From JAZDMK01 sp043800975 (GTDB lineage: Bacteria > Bacteroidota > Bacteroidia > Bacteroidales > JAHJDW01), in NCBI GenBank assembly GCA_043800975.1, contig JAZDMK010000092.1:1-27722 (forward strand): a stretch of 27,722 bases of DNA, in the 5' to 3' direction. The notes beneath the pieces were generated by a model, which saw only the letters and a program-made list of their open reading frames with translations, made no database searches and was not told where the DNA came from. This document shows positions 8,677 to 16,942 of the stretch, piece after piece. Numbering within the stretch: the stretch's first letter is position 1; the number at the start of each line of letters is the position of its first letter. Made by a program: the position numbers and the translations under genes.

Positions 8677-10239
8677 TCAGAAAGGAAAATCAACTTTATA
8701 ATCTATCTTTTTGTTTTCTGCTTTGCTTTCCTGCAATTCTGCAGTAAGGTGAGTTTCGTTTGATTTTATAATGATAGATCGTACAGGTCGCACAGGGCAG
8801 GCATGCTCGCAGGCACCACAGCCCACGCAAAATTCATCGGCTACTTTTGGAATCAGCACTCCGTTTTTATAATTGATCATTTCAATGGCACCTGTCGGGC
8901 AATGTTCTGCACAAGCGCCACAATCAGTGCCTTCCGTCACGACAACGCACAGTTTTTCTTCAAAGATGGCAATACCGATCTGTGTTTTTTTCTTCTCAGC
9001 ATTATCCAGCGGAAGAAGAGCGCGGGTAGGGCATATCTGTGAACAAAGGCTGCATTCATAATTGCAAAAGCTGCGTGTAAAATCCATCTTCGGAATCATC
9101 ATTCCCGTTACACCGTATTCTAAAAGTGTGGGCCGCAATACACCCGAAGGGCATTGGCTAACGCACTGGTGGCAGGCTGTGCAGCGATCCGCAAAGCGGT
9201 GCACCCCGATAGATCCCGGTGGACTAACCGGTAACTTGCTTCTTGATGATTCCACTTTTAATTTGTGATTCATCAACGTGCCGGCAATTCCAAAACCTGC
9301 AAGGCTGCTTGACATAAAAAACTCGCGCCTTGCATTTCCCTGACTGTTTAGAATAGGAATTGACTTTGTATTCGTTTTGTTTCTGCTGTAAACCATTCCC
9401 TGTTCGGGGCACGACTGAAGACAATTGAAGCAGAGTATACAACGACGCATATCGACATGAAAGTTTTTCTGATCGATGCATCCCGATTTGCAGACGCGCA
9501 CGCAGGAATTACAATGATTGCACGCATCTTCTTTGATTCGTATTTTAAAAACAGAAAATTTTGAAATAAATCCAAGCGTAGATCCGGCGGGGCATAGCGA
9601 AGCACACCAGAAGCGTCCTGCAAAATAGTTGAGCACAACAAAAAACAAAAGAAAGAGAAGAGAAAAAACAAAAAGCTCACCTGAAAAAGGTCGTGCATCA
9701 AATTGTAAAAAGAGATAATTTCCCGATTCATTCAGCCATCCCGCTAAGAGGTTGTTTGCGAAAACATAGACCGGGCTTATCATTCCGAGTGTTATCTTTC
9801 CAAACAGACTGAAAGGCTCTGTTAAATTGGCAATAATGTTTCCACCCAGAAAAAGTTGAAAGCACAATAGAAACGCAAAGCTGTAGCCAAGCCAGAGCAT
9901 CGATTTTTTTAATTTAAATTTCTTTTTCCGAAAGATTTTTCGTTTCACAAAAAGAATGATATCCTGCATGGTTCCCAGCGGACAGAGCGTAGAGCAATAG
10001 ATTCTGCCGAAGAAAAAAGTAAGAATTAACACAAGAATAAAGCCGGCGAGCGTTTCCGGTTCGTGGCTGTATGCGAAGCTCAGCAAAGAAGGAAAGAACT
10101 GCAATGTTGTAAAAACATTCATCAGTTCCTGCGAAAAAAATCCTGCGATATCTATAAAAAGAAAAAGGTATAGCAGGAAGAAAACAAGTGATACCGCAAC
10201 CCGCAAAGATTTTATAATACGAAAACGGGAAGAAGTCAC
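8677..10239 (-). CDS. NapH-NapG-like fused membrane/periplasmic polyferredoxin
   Basis: The start is taken as GTG 10239-10237, which overlaps the TGA of the upstream DUF362 gene as GTGA and gives 520 residues; a longer frame from 10341 would add 34 arginine-rich residues lying inside DUF362 coding sequence. Residues about 10-210 hold four or five membrane segments and two CxxxCP motifs (C82/C86, C212/C216), as in NapH/MauN quinol-linked proteins. Two CxxCxxCxxxC clusters follow (C240-250, C267-277). Then ARREFFM (303-309) and a hydrophobic stretch form an internal Tat-like signal, followed by four further clusters resembling NapG (C353-363, C392-403, C431/440/443/447, C471-481). It likely passes electrons from quinol to periplasmic Fe-S clusters; the terminal acceptor is unknown and no napA is in the window. 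Confidence 0.88.
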   Translation of the reverse strand: MTSSRFRIIKSLRVAVSLVFFLLYLFLFIDIAGFFSQELMNVFTTLQFFPSLLSFAYSHEPETLAGFILVLILTFFFGRIYCSTLCPLGTMQDIILFVKRKIFRKKKFKLKKSMLWLGYSFAFLLCFQLFLGGNIIANLTEPFSLFGKITLGMISPVYVFANNLLAGWLNESGNYLFLQFDARPFSGELFVFSLLFLLFFVVLNYFAGRFWCASLCPAGSTLGFISKFSVFKIRIKEDACNHCNSCVRVCKSGCIDQKNFHVDMRRCILCFNCLQSCPEQGMVYSRNKTNTKSIPILNSQGNARREFFMSSSLAGFGIAGTLMNHKLKVESSRSKLPVSPPGSIGVHRFADRCTACHQCVSQCPSGVLRPTLLEYGVTGMMIPKMDFTRSFCNYECSLCSQICPTRALLPLDNAEKKKTQIGIAIFEEKLCVVVTEGTDCGACAEHCPTGAIEMINYKNGVLIPKVADEFCVGCGACEHACPVRPVRSIIIKSNETHLTAELQESKAENKKIDYKVDFPF

Positions 10240-11156
10240 AGAATGATTTTGTTTATTTTTAAAGATGACAGATTTGTTGTACCCACACCCAGTTGCTCTG
10301 CCATGGCGAGGTACGACACGTCGGAAAGTTCTTTGCCGCATAATTTTGCGGCTGCTGTATCAAGGGCAACCATATCGGCGGAGATTATTTGTGACTTCAT
10401 CATCACTACATCATTCTTTGATATGCCGCGCGGACCGTGCTTTGTCATTACTGCATACGCATCTACAATATTCAGATCGGGTTTGCGGTAGCTGGCGAAA
10501 TCAGCAATGCATTGATTTAAATTATTCTTGTGCCAGTAGCCGCGATCCCACACAATGCCCATTAGATTTTTCATCGATATGGTCAGTTTAGCCGACATGT
10601 GACTCTTTAATACCGGCACATTGATGAACACATCCGAACTTAAGATCAGTTCATGCACTTTTGCTTTCAAAAGTTTTTTGCCTGATTTAATATCCACTTC
10701 CTGATAATAACTTTCTGTATTTCCGGGAACCACTTTGGCACCGGCATCTTTGGCAGCCTTTTCAATGCCGCTGTTGGCGTAGCATTTGCTCCATGTATCA
10801 CAGGTGTTGTCGAACACATGCACCGATTTGGCACCTGCTGCCAGACAGTGTTTCACGATGGTTGCCACCAGTTTGGGATTGGTGTTGGCCGCACGTTCGG
10901 GGATAACGTCCCAGCCGATATTGGGTTTTACAACAACCGTCTGGCCTTTCTTTACAAACTTACCCATACCACCAAGCGAAGCAATTGCTTTTTCAAACAT
11001 TACATCGGCTTCGCCGCCTTTGATGGCGACAAGGTCGTAGGGCAATGCAAGACCAGAAGGGGATCCAAGCCAGTTTCCGGCTTTCACAAAAGAGGGAAGA
11101 GCATAGCCGGCAAGGCCTAATGCAAGGGAGTTTTTAAGGAAGTCGCGTCGTTTCAT
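10236..11156 (-). CDS. Tat-exported DUF362-domain protein
   Basis: The ATG at 11156 is preferred over an in-frame TTG one codon upstream, giving 306 residues. The N-terminus KRRDFLKNSLALGLAGYAL is a classic twin-arginine (Tat) signal, implying export of a folded, possibly cofactor-bearing protein. DUF362 features: VVVKPNIG (74-81), NVPVLKSH (179-186), LTISMKNLMGI (191-201), and a late ADMVALDTAAAKLCG segment (260-274). Members of DUF362 often sit beside or are fused to ferredoxin domains; here the partner is the next gene, coupled through the GTGA overlap. This protein itself has no 4Fe-4S motif. The biochemical role of the family is not established to my knowledge; an electron-transfer complex with the fused polyferredoxin is a reasonable inference. 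Confidence 0.9.
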   Translation of the reverse strand: MKRRDFLKNSLALGLAGYALPSFVKAGNWLGSPSGLALPYDLVAIKGGEADVMFEKAIASLGGMGKFVKKGQTVVVKPNIGWDVIPERAANTNPKLVATIVKHCLAAGAKSVHVFDNTCDTWSKCYANSGIEKAAKDAGAKVVPGNTESYYQEVDIKSGKKLLKAKVHELILSSDVFINVPVLKSHMSAKLTISMKNLMGIVWDRGYWHKNNLNQCIADFASYRKPDLNIVDAYAVMTKHGPRGISKNDVVMMKSQIISADMVALDTAAAKLCGKELSDVSYLAMAEQLGVGTTNLSSLKINKIIL

Positions 11157-11484
11157 CAAAAAATCTTTTCGGCATAAATTTACAAATTATTGTTTTGAAA
11201 ACTAATTCCAGACATCCTTTCTATGTTTTTTTTTACCACAACCGAACACCAAAGGTGTGAGCATGAGCAACAAAAAAAAATAAAAAGCGAATAGATTAAC
11301 ACAGATTGTTAAAACAGATAAGGGAAAGACCATACTGCGGTAGATTTGAAATAGAAAAAGAATTTTTTTATTTACAACAGAATCGAAAAAATGTTCAGTC
11401 AGCCGGGAAATCAAAACTCATAATTCAAAATTCCAAAATCAAAGAAAATATTTTACCTTTGAAAAATAGATTAAAGAACTGGTT
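11157..11484. other. Gene-free AT-rich intergenic stretch (328 bp)
   Basis: It separates divergent DUF362 and the ECF-S-like gene. It holds many A/T runs, a small inverted repeat ACACC-AAA-GGTGT (11246-11258), and a perfect -7 box near the right end. An antisense 70-codon frame (11202-11414) has only a TTG start and no recognisable features, so it is not called. No RNA gene or strong terminator recognised. Confidence 0.5.
11454..11461 (+). promoter_or_regulatory. -7 promoter box for the ECF-S-like gene
   Basis: TACCTTTG is a perfect match to the Bacteroidota -7 consensus TAnnTTTG and lies 23 nt before ATG 11485. No clear TTG -33 element was seen at the expected distance. Confidence 0.55.
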
Positions 11485-12000
11485 ATGGAATCACAAATTA
11501 ACGTCCTGAACAGACAGTCCATCCTTATACGCAACATTTTATTTGATATTGCCGCTGTTACACTCATCATTTTCACACCTGCATTTTCACATCTTACAGC
11601 TATTCCCATATGGATGATCGAGCCCATGCGCATTCTGGTAATCCTTGCACTTTTGCATACCCGTTCTGCGAATGCTTTTGCGCTTGCACTTATTTTACCT
11701 TTTACTTCATGGCTTACATCAGGGCATCCGGAATTAATAAAAATGGTTATCATCACAGCCGAACTTTTAGCCAATGCATTTATTTTTCTTCTGATTAAGC
11801 AAATGTTTCAGAATTTATTTCTGAGTGTTCTGGTGAGTATTGTAGCCAGTAAGATTTTTTGTTATTTGCTGTATCTGATTGTTTTTCCAATATCGTTTTT
11901 CATCAGCGAGTCGGAACCCGATTTTCTGCTCGTGCAGATTGTTCTTTCATTTGTGCTGGCGGGATATGGTTTCATGACAGGAATGAAAAAAACAAACTGA
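11485..12000 (+). CDS. Small integral membrane protein, ECF-transporter S-component-like
   Basis: The 171-residue, very hydrophobic protein has about five predicted membrane segments (around 20-36, 42-60, 63-78, 86-106 and 110-133, with a last one near 147-165). The run ending WMIEPMRILVILALLH, followed by a GHPELIKM segment and AELLANAFIFLL, resembles substrate-binding S components of energy-coupling-factor transporters from Bacteroidota, which bind vitamins or related micronutrients. No ATPase or T-component gene is in the window, so a shared (group II) energising module elsewhere would be needed. The substrate cannot be read. It has its own perfect -7 box and is followed by an unrelated T9SS gene after 79 nt. 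The family call is tentative. Confidence 0.5.
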   Translation: MESQINVLNRQSILIRNILFDIAAVTLIIFTPAFSHLTAIPIWMIEPMRILVILALLHTRSANAFALALILPFTSWLTSGHPELIKMVIITAELLANAFIFLLIKQMFQNLFLSVLVSIVASKIFCYLLYLIVFPISFFISESEPDFLLVQIVLSFVLAGYGFMTGMKKTN

Positions 12001-12079
12001 ATTATTATTAGTATTTGAATTTCATTTTTTTTGTACTTTTATTATTCAAAGTACGGAATTACTCACCCATAATTTTTTA

Positions 12080-13585
12080 ATGAAGCTTATGTATTCAATA
12101 AGAAAAACTCTGATTTCAATATTATTGATTGTTTTTAGCCATGCCCTTTCAGCCCAGGTGCAGTGGACCTATTCAACTAATCCTGCATTAATGATGGATA
12201 CGACTGTTCAGTGGGCATCCTACGGGCAGCCCAGCTGTATTCTGAAGAATGATACGCTGAAAATGTGGTATGCTGTTGCCATTGGAACAGATCAATTTGA
12301 TCTTTATGCCAAAGGACGCATTCATTATGCGTGGTCCCTTGACGGGGCAAACTGGAATAAGTATTCTTCGAACCCGGTGCTCGACACAGCGGGTATCGGC
12401 CAGTGGGACGGGCAATGGCTCGATACTCCCGAAATTTTATGGGACGGAAACGAATACAAATTGTATTATTGGGGTGATTCATTATACCCCGTCAATACAT
12501 GGAATTCTGCCATCGGGCTGGCTACATCACCCGATGGGATTCACTGGACGCGACAGGGGAAGGTTCTTGTGCATGGTGAATTCACTGGCTTTGATGGATA
12601 TTTTGTTGAATCTCCTGCATTGTATTACGATACGCTTTCAGGAGTATATGCCATGCTGTATATGGGTGTAAGCACATCCAGTCTGGGGCGTGTGGGGCTT
12701 GCTGTTTCCCCGGATGGCTATACTTGGTATAAAGATCCTGCTAATCCTGCCTTAGACACAAGCAGCACGAACTACTGGGAAGAGAAAATAGCTGGCGCTC
12801 CCGCAGTGATTGAAACCAAGGGTGTTTTTGAAATGTTTTATAGCGGAGCTTGTGAAAATTTTAAAAGAGATTCTGCGAAGGTTGGTTATGCTTTGTCGTT
12901 GAACGGATCCGACTGGATACGTTATCCCGGTAATCCCATATTAGAAACCCTGCCCGGAGATGCTATGGGTTTCTGGGCTGTTGATGTGGTGTGGCATCCC
13001 GGATTCAACGAATATATGATGTGGTTTGAAGATACACTGAAGTATGGTGCCAATGCGATTTATTTTGCAACGGCTCCGCGTACTGTTTTGTTTTCACCGT
13101 CCTGCATAACTTCTGTCAGTCCCGATACTAGTATTGTCAGCGGAAACAGTGTGCAGTTAACAGCAGCAGGCGGGTCATTTTACCAATGGTCTCCCGCAAC
13201 AGGCCTGAACAATCCGAACATTGCCAATCCCATTGCAACACCGACGGTAACTACAACCTATCGCGTTTTAAATGTTAGTAATAGTTGTATAACAGTGGAT
13301 ACAGTAACAGTAACGGTACTGCCTGTTGGAGTTAAGGAATTGACTAAAGAAGCTAAAGAAATGAAGCTTTATCCAAATCCTAGCAGTGAAAACATTATTG
13401 TTGAACTGAAAACAGAACAGAATGAAGATTATGATTTGACAGTGAATAATGTTTTGGGAGAAATAGTTTTAAAGAGAAAAGTTCAGAAAACAGAACGTAC
13501 TATTTCACTTGATGTTTCCGACTTACCGGCAGGGTTGTATTTTGTAAAGTTTCAGAATTTTTCTGGTAAATTTGTGAAACAATAA
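12080..13585 (+). CDS. Secreted beta-propeller (glycosidase-like fold) protein with T9SS type A sorting domain
   Basis: The 501-residue protein has a signal peptide (about 1-26, ending HALSAQ). Residues 27-333 contain four spaced S-x-[DN]-G-x-x-W motifs (86-92, 150-156, 210-216, 273-279), each followed by an NPVL, NPAL or NPIL-type turn, the pattern of five-bladed propellers of GH43/GH32-like proteins; catalytic acids cannot be assigned with confidence, so enzymatic activity is not claimed. Residues 338-413 form a PKD/Ig-like domain (YQWSPATGLNNP). Residues 428-501 are a T9SS type A sorting domain (KLYPNPS ... LPAGLYFVKF ... GKFVKQ), so the protein is secreted and probably surface-anchored. 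Its last 27 bases including the stop recur exactly at 15584-15610, and the radical SAM gene begins 3 nt after the stop. Confidence 0.85.
   Translation: MKLMYSIRKTLISILLIVFSHALSAQVQWTYSTNPALMMDTTVQWASYGQPSCILKNDTLKMWYAVAIGTDQFDLYAKGRIHYAWSLDGANWNKYSSNPVLDTAGIGQWDGQWLDTPEILWDGNEYKLYYWGDSLYPVNTWNSAIGLATSPDGIHWTRQGKVLVHGEFTGFDGYFVESPALYYDTLSGVYAMLYMGVSTSSLGRVGLAVSPDGYTWYKDPANPALDTSSTNYWEEKIAGAPAVIETKGVFEMFYSGACENFKRDSAKVGYALSLNGSDWIRYPGNPILETLPGDAMGFWAVDVVWHPGFNEYMMWFEDTLKYGANAIYFATAPRTVLFSPSCITSVSPDTSIVSGNSVQLTAAGGSFYQWSPATGLNNPNIANPIATPTVTTTYRVLNVSNSCITVDTVTVTVLPVGVKELTKEAKEMKLYPNPSSENIIVELKTEQNEDYDLTVNNVLGEIVLKRKVQKTERTISLDVSDLPAGLYFVKFQNFSGKFVKQ
13559..13585. repeat. 27-bp direct repeat, left copy (3' end of T9SS gene)
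   Basis: The 27 bases beginning ttttctggtaaat and ending gaaacaataa recur exactly at 15584-15610. This copy is the final nine codons of the T9SS gene, including the TAA stop. Together the copies bracket the radical SAM and YwiC-like genes. Confidence 0.95.
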
Positions 13586-13588
13586 CTA

Positions 13589-14752
13589 ATGTACAACTAT
13601 TCCTTTTATAAAACCCGAATTCATCTTCTGTTCTACGTTTTTTTCAAACTTACATATTCAAAGCTTTGGAATTCTTTCAGAAACCATTTTGCATTTTATC
13701 TGAAATTAAAAAAGGCTGGAAAAACCCCTTCAATTATAACATTGCAGCTTACACATCATTGTAACTATTCCTGTATCATGTGTGAGAAAAGCTCGCAGGA
13801 TGAAAGCATGTATACGAAAAATGTACAGGAAATGGATTTTAAAGTACTTGAAGATTTACTGCGAAAAAATGCAAAAACCATATCTGTACTTCGTCTTACA
13901 GGTGGAGAACCCTTTATGTATAGCGGCATTGATAAGCTAATAAATCTTCTGAATGAGTTAAAAATTAAATATTCAATACTTACAAATGGATTTCTTTTAA
14001 CCGAAGAGCGTATCAAAAAGCTGCTAAAAAATTGTTTTGAAATTAGTTTTTCTATTGATTCTGCTGATGAAGAAATGTATTCATACATCAGAAAAAACGG
14101 AAATCTGAAAAAAGTTATAGAAAATATCGAATACATAAACAAGTCAAAAGAAGACAGAAAAACACCCTATCTTAATATTGCTACAGCCTGCTTTACATTC
14201 AATATTGACGGGCTAACAGATTTAGTAAGATTTTGTAAGAAATATAAAATACCAACTCTTTCACTGGGTGAAGGGGGGTATTTTAACACAACCGAAATAA
14301 AAGAGGATCATTTTATCAGGAACAATCCGGATCAGATTTATAGGGCAGTAAACCGTGCGCAGCAGGAAGCTGACAATCTGGGGATTACTTTACGATTAAA
14401 TTCTCCTATTCTTTATTTTTCAAAAGAAGATAATCAGGTAATCGCTAACCGCAATCGCATAACAGGCTGCATCAATTTCTTCGTTTCCTGCCTTATTCAG
14501 CCCGATTTTAGAGTTAAAATATGTCCAAATTCAGAAGCGATTCATTCAATTAAAACAACAGATTTAAAAACATTCTGGAATAGTCTGTTGATGAAACAAC
14601 TTCGGGAAAAGGCCATTGCAAGCAACTTTCCGCCTAGCTGCCGCTATTGCAATGACTATAATAAATACTTTGATAAACATGCCATAGGATATTCTTTTAT
14701 TGATTTTCAAAAGAAAACTCACTACTGGATAACCGATCAGGAAAAAAACTAA
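13589..14752 (+). CDS. Radical SAM enzyme with SPASM-like C-terminus
   Basis: The 387-residue protein has the radical SAM cluster motif C58-x3-C62-x2-C65 (THHCNYSCIMCE) and the SAM-binding TGGEP (104-108), followed by the TIM-barrel strands LTNG and SFSIDS. C-terminal cysteines (GCINFFVSC about 306-314, ICPNS, CRYCND) could hold an auxiliary Fe-S cluster as in SPASM/twitch proteins, which often modify peptides or act in maturation of proteins and cofactors. Residues 1-45 are basic and aromatic with a hydrophobic stretch and may touch the membrane. The start is 3 nt after the T9SS stop, so translation may be coupled. The coding region is visibly more AT-rich than the gene before it, and its stop overlaps the stop of the converging YwiC-like gene. 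No precursor peptide gene is obvious; the substrate is unknown. Confidence 0.88.
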   Translation: MYNYSFYKTRIHLLFYVFFKLTYSKLWNSFRNHFAFYLKLKKAGKTPSIITLQLTHHCNYSCIMCEKSSQDESMYTKNVQEMDFKVLEDLLRKNAKTISVLRLTGGEPFMYSGIDKLINLLNELKIKYSILTNGFLLTEERIKKLLKNCFEISFSIDSADEEMYSYIRKNGNLKKVIENIEYINKSKEDRKTPYLNIATACFTFNIDGLTDLVRFCKKYKIPTLSLGEGGYFNTTEIKEDHFIRNNPDQIYRAVNRAQQEADNLGITLRLNSPILYFSKEDNQVIANRNRITGCINFFVSCLIQPDFRVKICPNSEAIHSIKTTDLKTFWNSLLMKQLREKAIASNFPPSCRYCNDYNKYFDKHAIGYSFIDFQKKTHYWITDQEKN

Positions 14753-15534
14753 AAAGTATAAAGCAAATTAAAAAGTGTTATAAAAAGTACGCAGTGAAAG
14801 GTTTCATTTAGCCCAACTCTACGTAGCGGTACCTTTGTATTTACAAGGATTACATTATCCAGCGTTTTTATCAGCATTGGAATAAAAACGATAAACAAAT
14901 TTTCAGGAATAAGATGGTATAAAGATAAAAGAAAAATACAAATCACGCTTGCGATTGACATTAGTAAAGCAAACACATCGTAGGGAGCACCCAACGTTTT
15001 AGAACGAACATACACAACGGAATTAGAAAAATACAGAGCATTAAAAAGAAGAAATACATAAAAGTGATGATCGAATTTTCCAGCCATCATAAAATAAATC
15101 ATGGCGCCAATATAGGCTGTGAATGAAACAAGAATCATTTGTGCAAGGATAAGCTGACGCTTTCCCTTTTGTCTTCGTGTAAATAAATTAAACAGCAGCA
15201 TGATCATCCCCGGTATACTGATCATCAATGCTGGTTTAAATGCTAAAAAATTATTGTACATTAAGTACACAAAAAGAGTTGCCGAACAAAGCAGAAAAAA
15301 TACGGCCCGAATAAGTTTCTGATTTAAAGAAAACTGAATATGAATGGAAAGGTAGTCCATCCACTCAAACCGAAACATCATAAAAAACAGAACAGATATG
15401 CAAAACATCAATATTTCAGCAGGAAATTGTTGAAGCATGACCGGAGCAAAAGCCAGATTAAACAACACAATTAACCATGTTCCGTACTCCCGGGAAAAAG
15501 CATTTCGTGTTGTAAAAATTTTTAGGAAATTCAT
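14749..15534 (-). CDS. YwiC-like polytopic membrane protein
   Basis: The 261-residue protein has about eight hydrophobic segments. Its N-terminal SREYGTWLIVL block (14-24) resembles the PREHGAW opening of YwiC-like proteins, and an internal RRQKGKRQLILAQMILV plus a late KVPLRRVGLNE segment fit the same family, which has distant similarity to UbiA-type prenyltransferases; no DxxxD prenyl-diphosphate motif is evident, so catalysis is not claimed. ATG 15534 follows a perfect -7 box by 17 nt, so it has its own promoter. It converges on the radical SAM gene with overlapping stop codons (TAA and TAG share two bases) and both lie between the two 27-bp repeat copies. A role in membrane or redox adaptation is possible but unproven. 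Confidence 0.6.
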   Translation of the reverse strand: MNFLKIFTTRNAFSREYGTWLIVLFNLAFAPVMLQQFPAEILMFCISVLFFMMFRFEWMDYLSIHIQFSLNQKLIRAVFFLLCSATLFVYLMYNNFLAFKPALMISIPGMIMLLFNLFTRRQKGKRQLILAQMILVSFTAYIGAMIYFMMAGKFDHHFYVFLLFNALYFSNSVVYVRSKTLGAPYDVFALLMSIASVICIFLLSLYHLIPENLFIVFIPMLIKTLDNVILVNTKVPLRRVGLNETFHCVLFITLFNLLYTF

Positions 15535-15551
15535 TTTGATTGAAATCAGGG

Positions 15552-15559
15552 CAAAGGTA
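15552..15559 (-). promoter_or_regulatory. -7 promoter box for the YwiC-like gene
   Basis: The minus strand reads TACCTTTG, a perfect TAnnTTTG, 17 nt before ATG 15534. No clear -33 TTG. Confidence 0.5.
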
Positions 15560-15583
15560 AAAAGGTCTTGGTATCATTATGAC

Positions 15584-15610
15584 TTTTCTGGTAAATTTGT
15601 GAAACAATAA
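15584..15610. repeat. 27-bp direct repeat, right copy (orphan T9SS gene tail)
   Basis: Identical over 27 bp to 13559-13585. Here it has no open reading frame upstream: it encodes only the orphan tail of a T9SS protein plus stop, in the gap between the YwiC-like gene and the next T9SS gene. Flanking bases on both sides differ from the left copy. Confidence 0.95.
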
Positions 15611-15673
15611 AAAGTTTTTAAATATTCATTAACGAACTTCGTTTTACGAATGTTTTTCTTCCTGAAAAATTAA

Positions 15674-15681
15674 TATCTTTG
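15674..15681 (+). promoter_or_regulatory. -7 promoter box for the T9SS gene at 15703
   Basis: TATCTTTG is a perfect TAnnTTTG, 21 nt before ATG 15703. Its last bases include the TTG that would otherwise be read as an upstream start, which supports the ATG as the real start. Confidence 0.6.
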
Positions 15682-15702
15682 GTTCAATCAAATCCTATCC
15701 TC

Positions 15703-16902
15703 ATGAAAAAAATCTTTACCCTTTTCGTTTTTACATGTATACTTGTAATCGGCGCCAGCGCACAGACACCTACACCTCTGGATTCATCCGATTTTCCACA
15801 TCCTTACGATAGCGTGTATATCCGAACCAGCAGAATTTCTCCTACAGAATCATTCACAGATTCAATCTCTGCAAACGATACTCTTAGTATTGACAGATGT
15901 CTCCAAAAAGCACTCATTGCTTTGGGTGATAATTTTATGTCGGATATTCAGACCGGTGGTGCCGGAATGAGTTGGAACGTAGTAACCTTCTATTATACCT
16001 CTCTTCCAAACCCCAATAACTGGAAAAAAATCTGGTATACGCCTAATGCGTTTGTTCCCGGATCCTCGACATTTCCTACAGCCAACCTTTATTATCAGGG
16101 AACCACTTCAGGTTATACAACGTATAATTATTTCCGAAAAACAGATGTTGGGTTTTATGAACTTGGTTCCCGCGTGATGTCGGGCACACCATATAATATA
16201 GTAAACACTCCACAAAAGCCCGGAGTATTGTTCCCGGTTGATTATGACACACCCAACAACATTGTTAACCAAACATGCAGCAGCACCGCTTCGGGCGTAC
16301 TTACCGATTCAAAATACAGTGTCACCGTAGATGCATACGGAACCGTTACACTTGTTACCGGTACGATCCCAAGCCCGATCTACACCAACTATACCAGTTG
16401 TATCCGCACCATGTTATACAGCATCGACACCATGGATGCAGGAAGTGGAATGCTATTCTTTTTGAAAACAAAAATATACAACTGGTATGCACCGGGAATT
16501 CCGGAACCACTCGTTACTTATTCGGTTGCTCAGGTCAGAAACAATATTGATCCTGCTTTCTGGGGAATGGATCCTTCATTACCATGGCACGATGAACTGG
16601 AAATGTCGTTTGCAATCCCTTATCCTACTTCGGTTGGTGTGAATGAAGTAAAAACAAATCAGTTGAGTATTTTCCCGAATCCAACAACCGGAAAAGCGGG
16701 TGTACTGGTTCCTGAAGAAATGACTTTAAACACATTTAACTATTCTGTAACTGATATAACAGGACGTTTGATTTTACAAGGTATACAACCTTCAGCTACA
16801 CGTTCGTTCAATCTGAATCTGCAAGGAAATAACGCTGGTGTTTATTTTATCAGTATGCAGAATGAAAAGAATTCGTTTAAAGGAAAAATTATCCTTCAAT
16901 GA
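15703..16902 (+). CDS. Secreted protein with T9SS type A sorting domain
   Basis: ATG 15703 is chosen over an in-frame TTG at 15679, because the signal peptide MKKIFTLFVFTCILVIGASAQ begins there and the TTG lies in the promoter; this gives 399 residues. The middle (about 21-315) is rich in Ser, Thr, Tyr, Asn and Pro and has no recognised catalytic motif; cysteines near 66, 192 and 233 could pair. Residues about 321-399 are a T9SS type A sorting domain (SIFPNPTTGKAGV ... VTDITGRLI ... NAGVYFISM ... KGKIILQ). It is therefore exported through the outer membrane and probably lipid-anchored after sorting-domain cleavage, as known for the family. It has its own -7 box, with the orphan 27-bp repeat upstream. 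The specific function is unknown. Confidence 0.85.
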   Translation: MKKIFTLFVFTCILVIGASAQTPTPLDSSDFPHPYDSVYIRTSRISPTESFTDSISANDTLSIDRCLQKALIALGDNFMSDIQTGGAGMSWNVVTFYYTSLPNPNNWKKIWYTPNAFVPGSSTFPTANLYYQGTTSGYTTYNYFRKTDVGFYELGSRVMSGTPYNIVNTPQKPGVLFPVDYDTPNNIVNQTCSSTASGVLTDSKYSVTVDAYGTVTLVTGTIPSPIYTNYTSCIRTMLYSIDTMDAGSGMLFFLKTKIYNWYAPGIPEPLVTYSVAQVRNNIDPAFWGMDPSLPWHDELEMSFAIPYPTSVGVNEVKTNQLSIFPNPTTGKAGVLVPEEMTLNTFNYSVTDITGRLILQGIQPSATRSFNLNLQGNNAGVYFISMQNEKNSFKGKIILQ

Positions 16903-16942
16903 AATTGAGTAGGGTTGTGTTATACAAATCTACATTAACACA

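Noticed and set aside
10240..10341. N-terminal 34-residue extension of the NapHG-like protein from an earlier start
   Set aside because: It lies wholly inside DUF362 coding sequence, is Arg-rich and unlike the family; the GTG in the GTGA overlap is in frame and gives a normal NapH-like start.
11202..11414. 70-codon hydrophobic minus-strand frame in the DUF362/ECF-S gap
   Set aside because: Only a TTG start, no ribosome-site or family features, and hydrophobicity follows from A/T-rich codons.
13586..15583. Insertion sequence between the 27-bp repeats
   Set aside because: No transposase or terminal inverted repeats are present and the repeat is longer than usual target duplications; kept as a cassette or recombination hypothesis instead.
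15679..15702. TTG-initiated upstream extension of the T9SS gene
   Set aside because: The TTG is part of a perfect -7 box and the signal peptide begins at ATG 15703.
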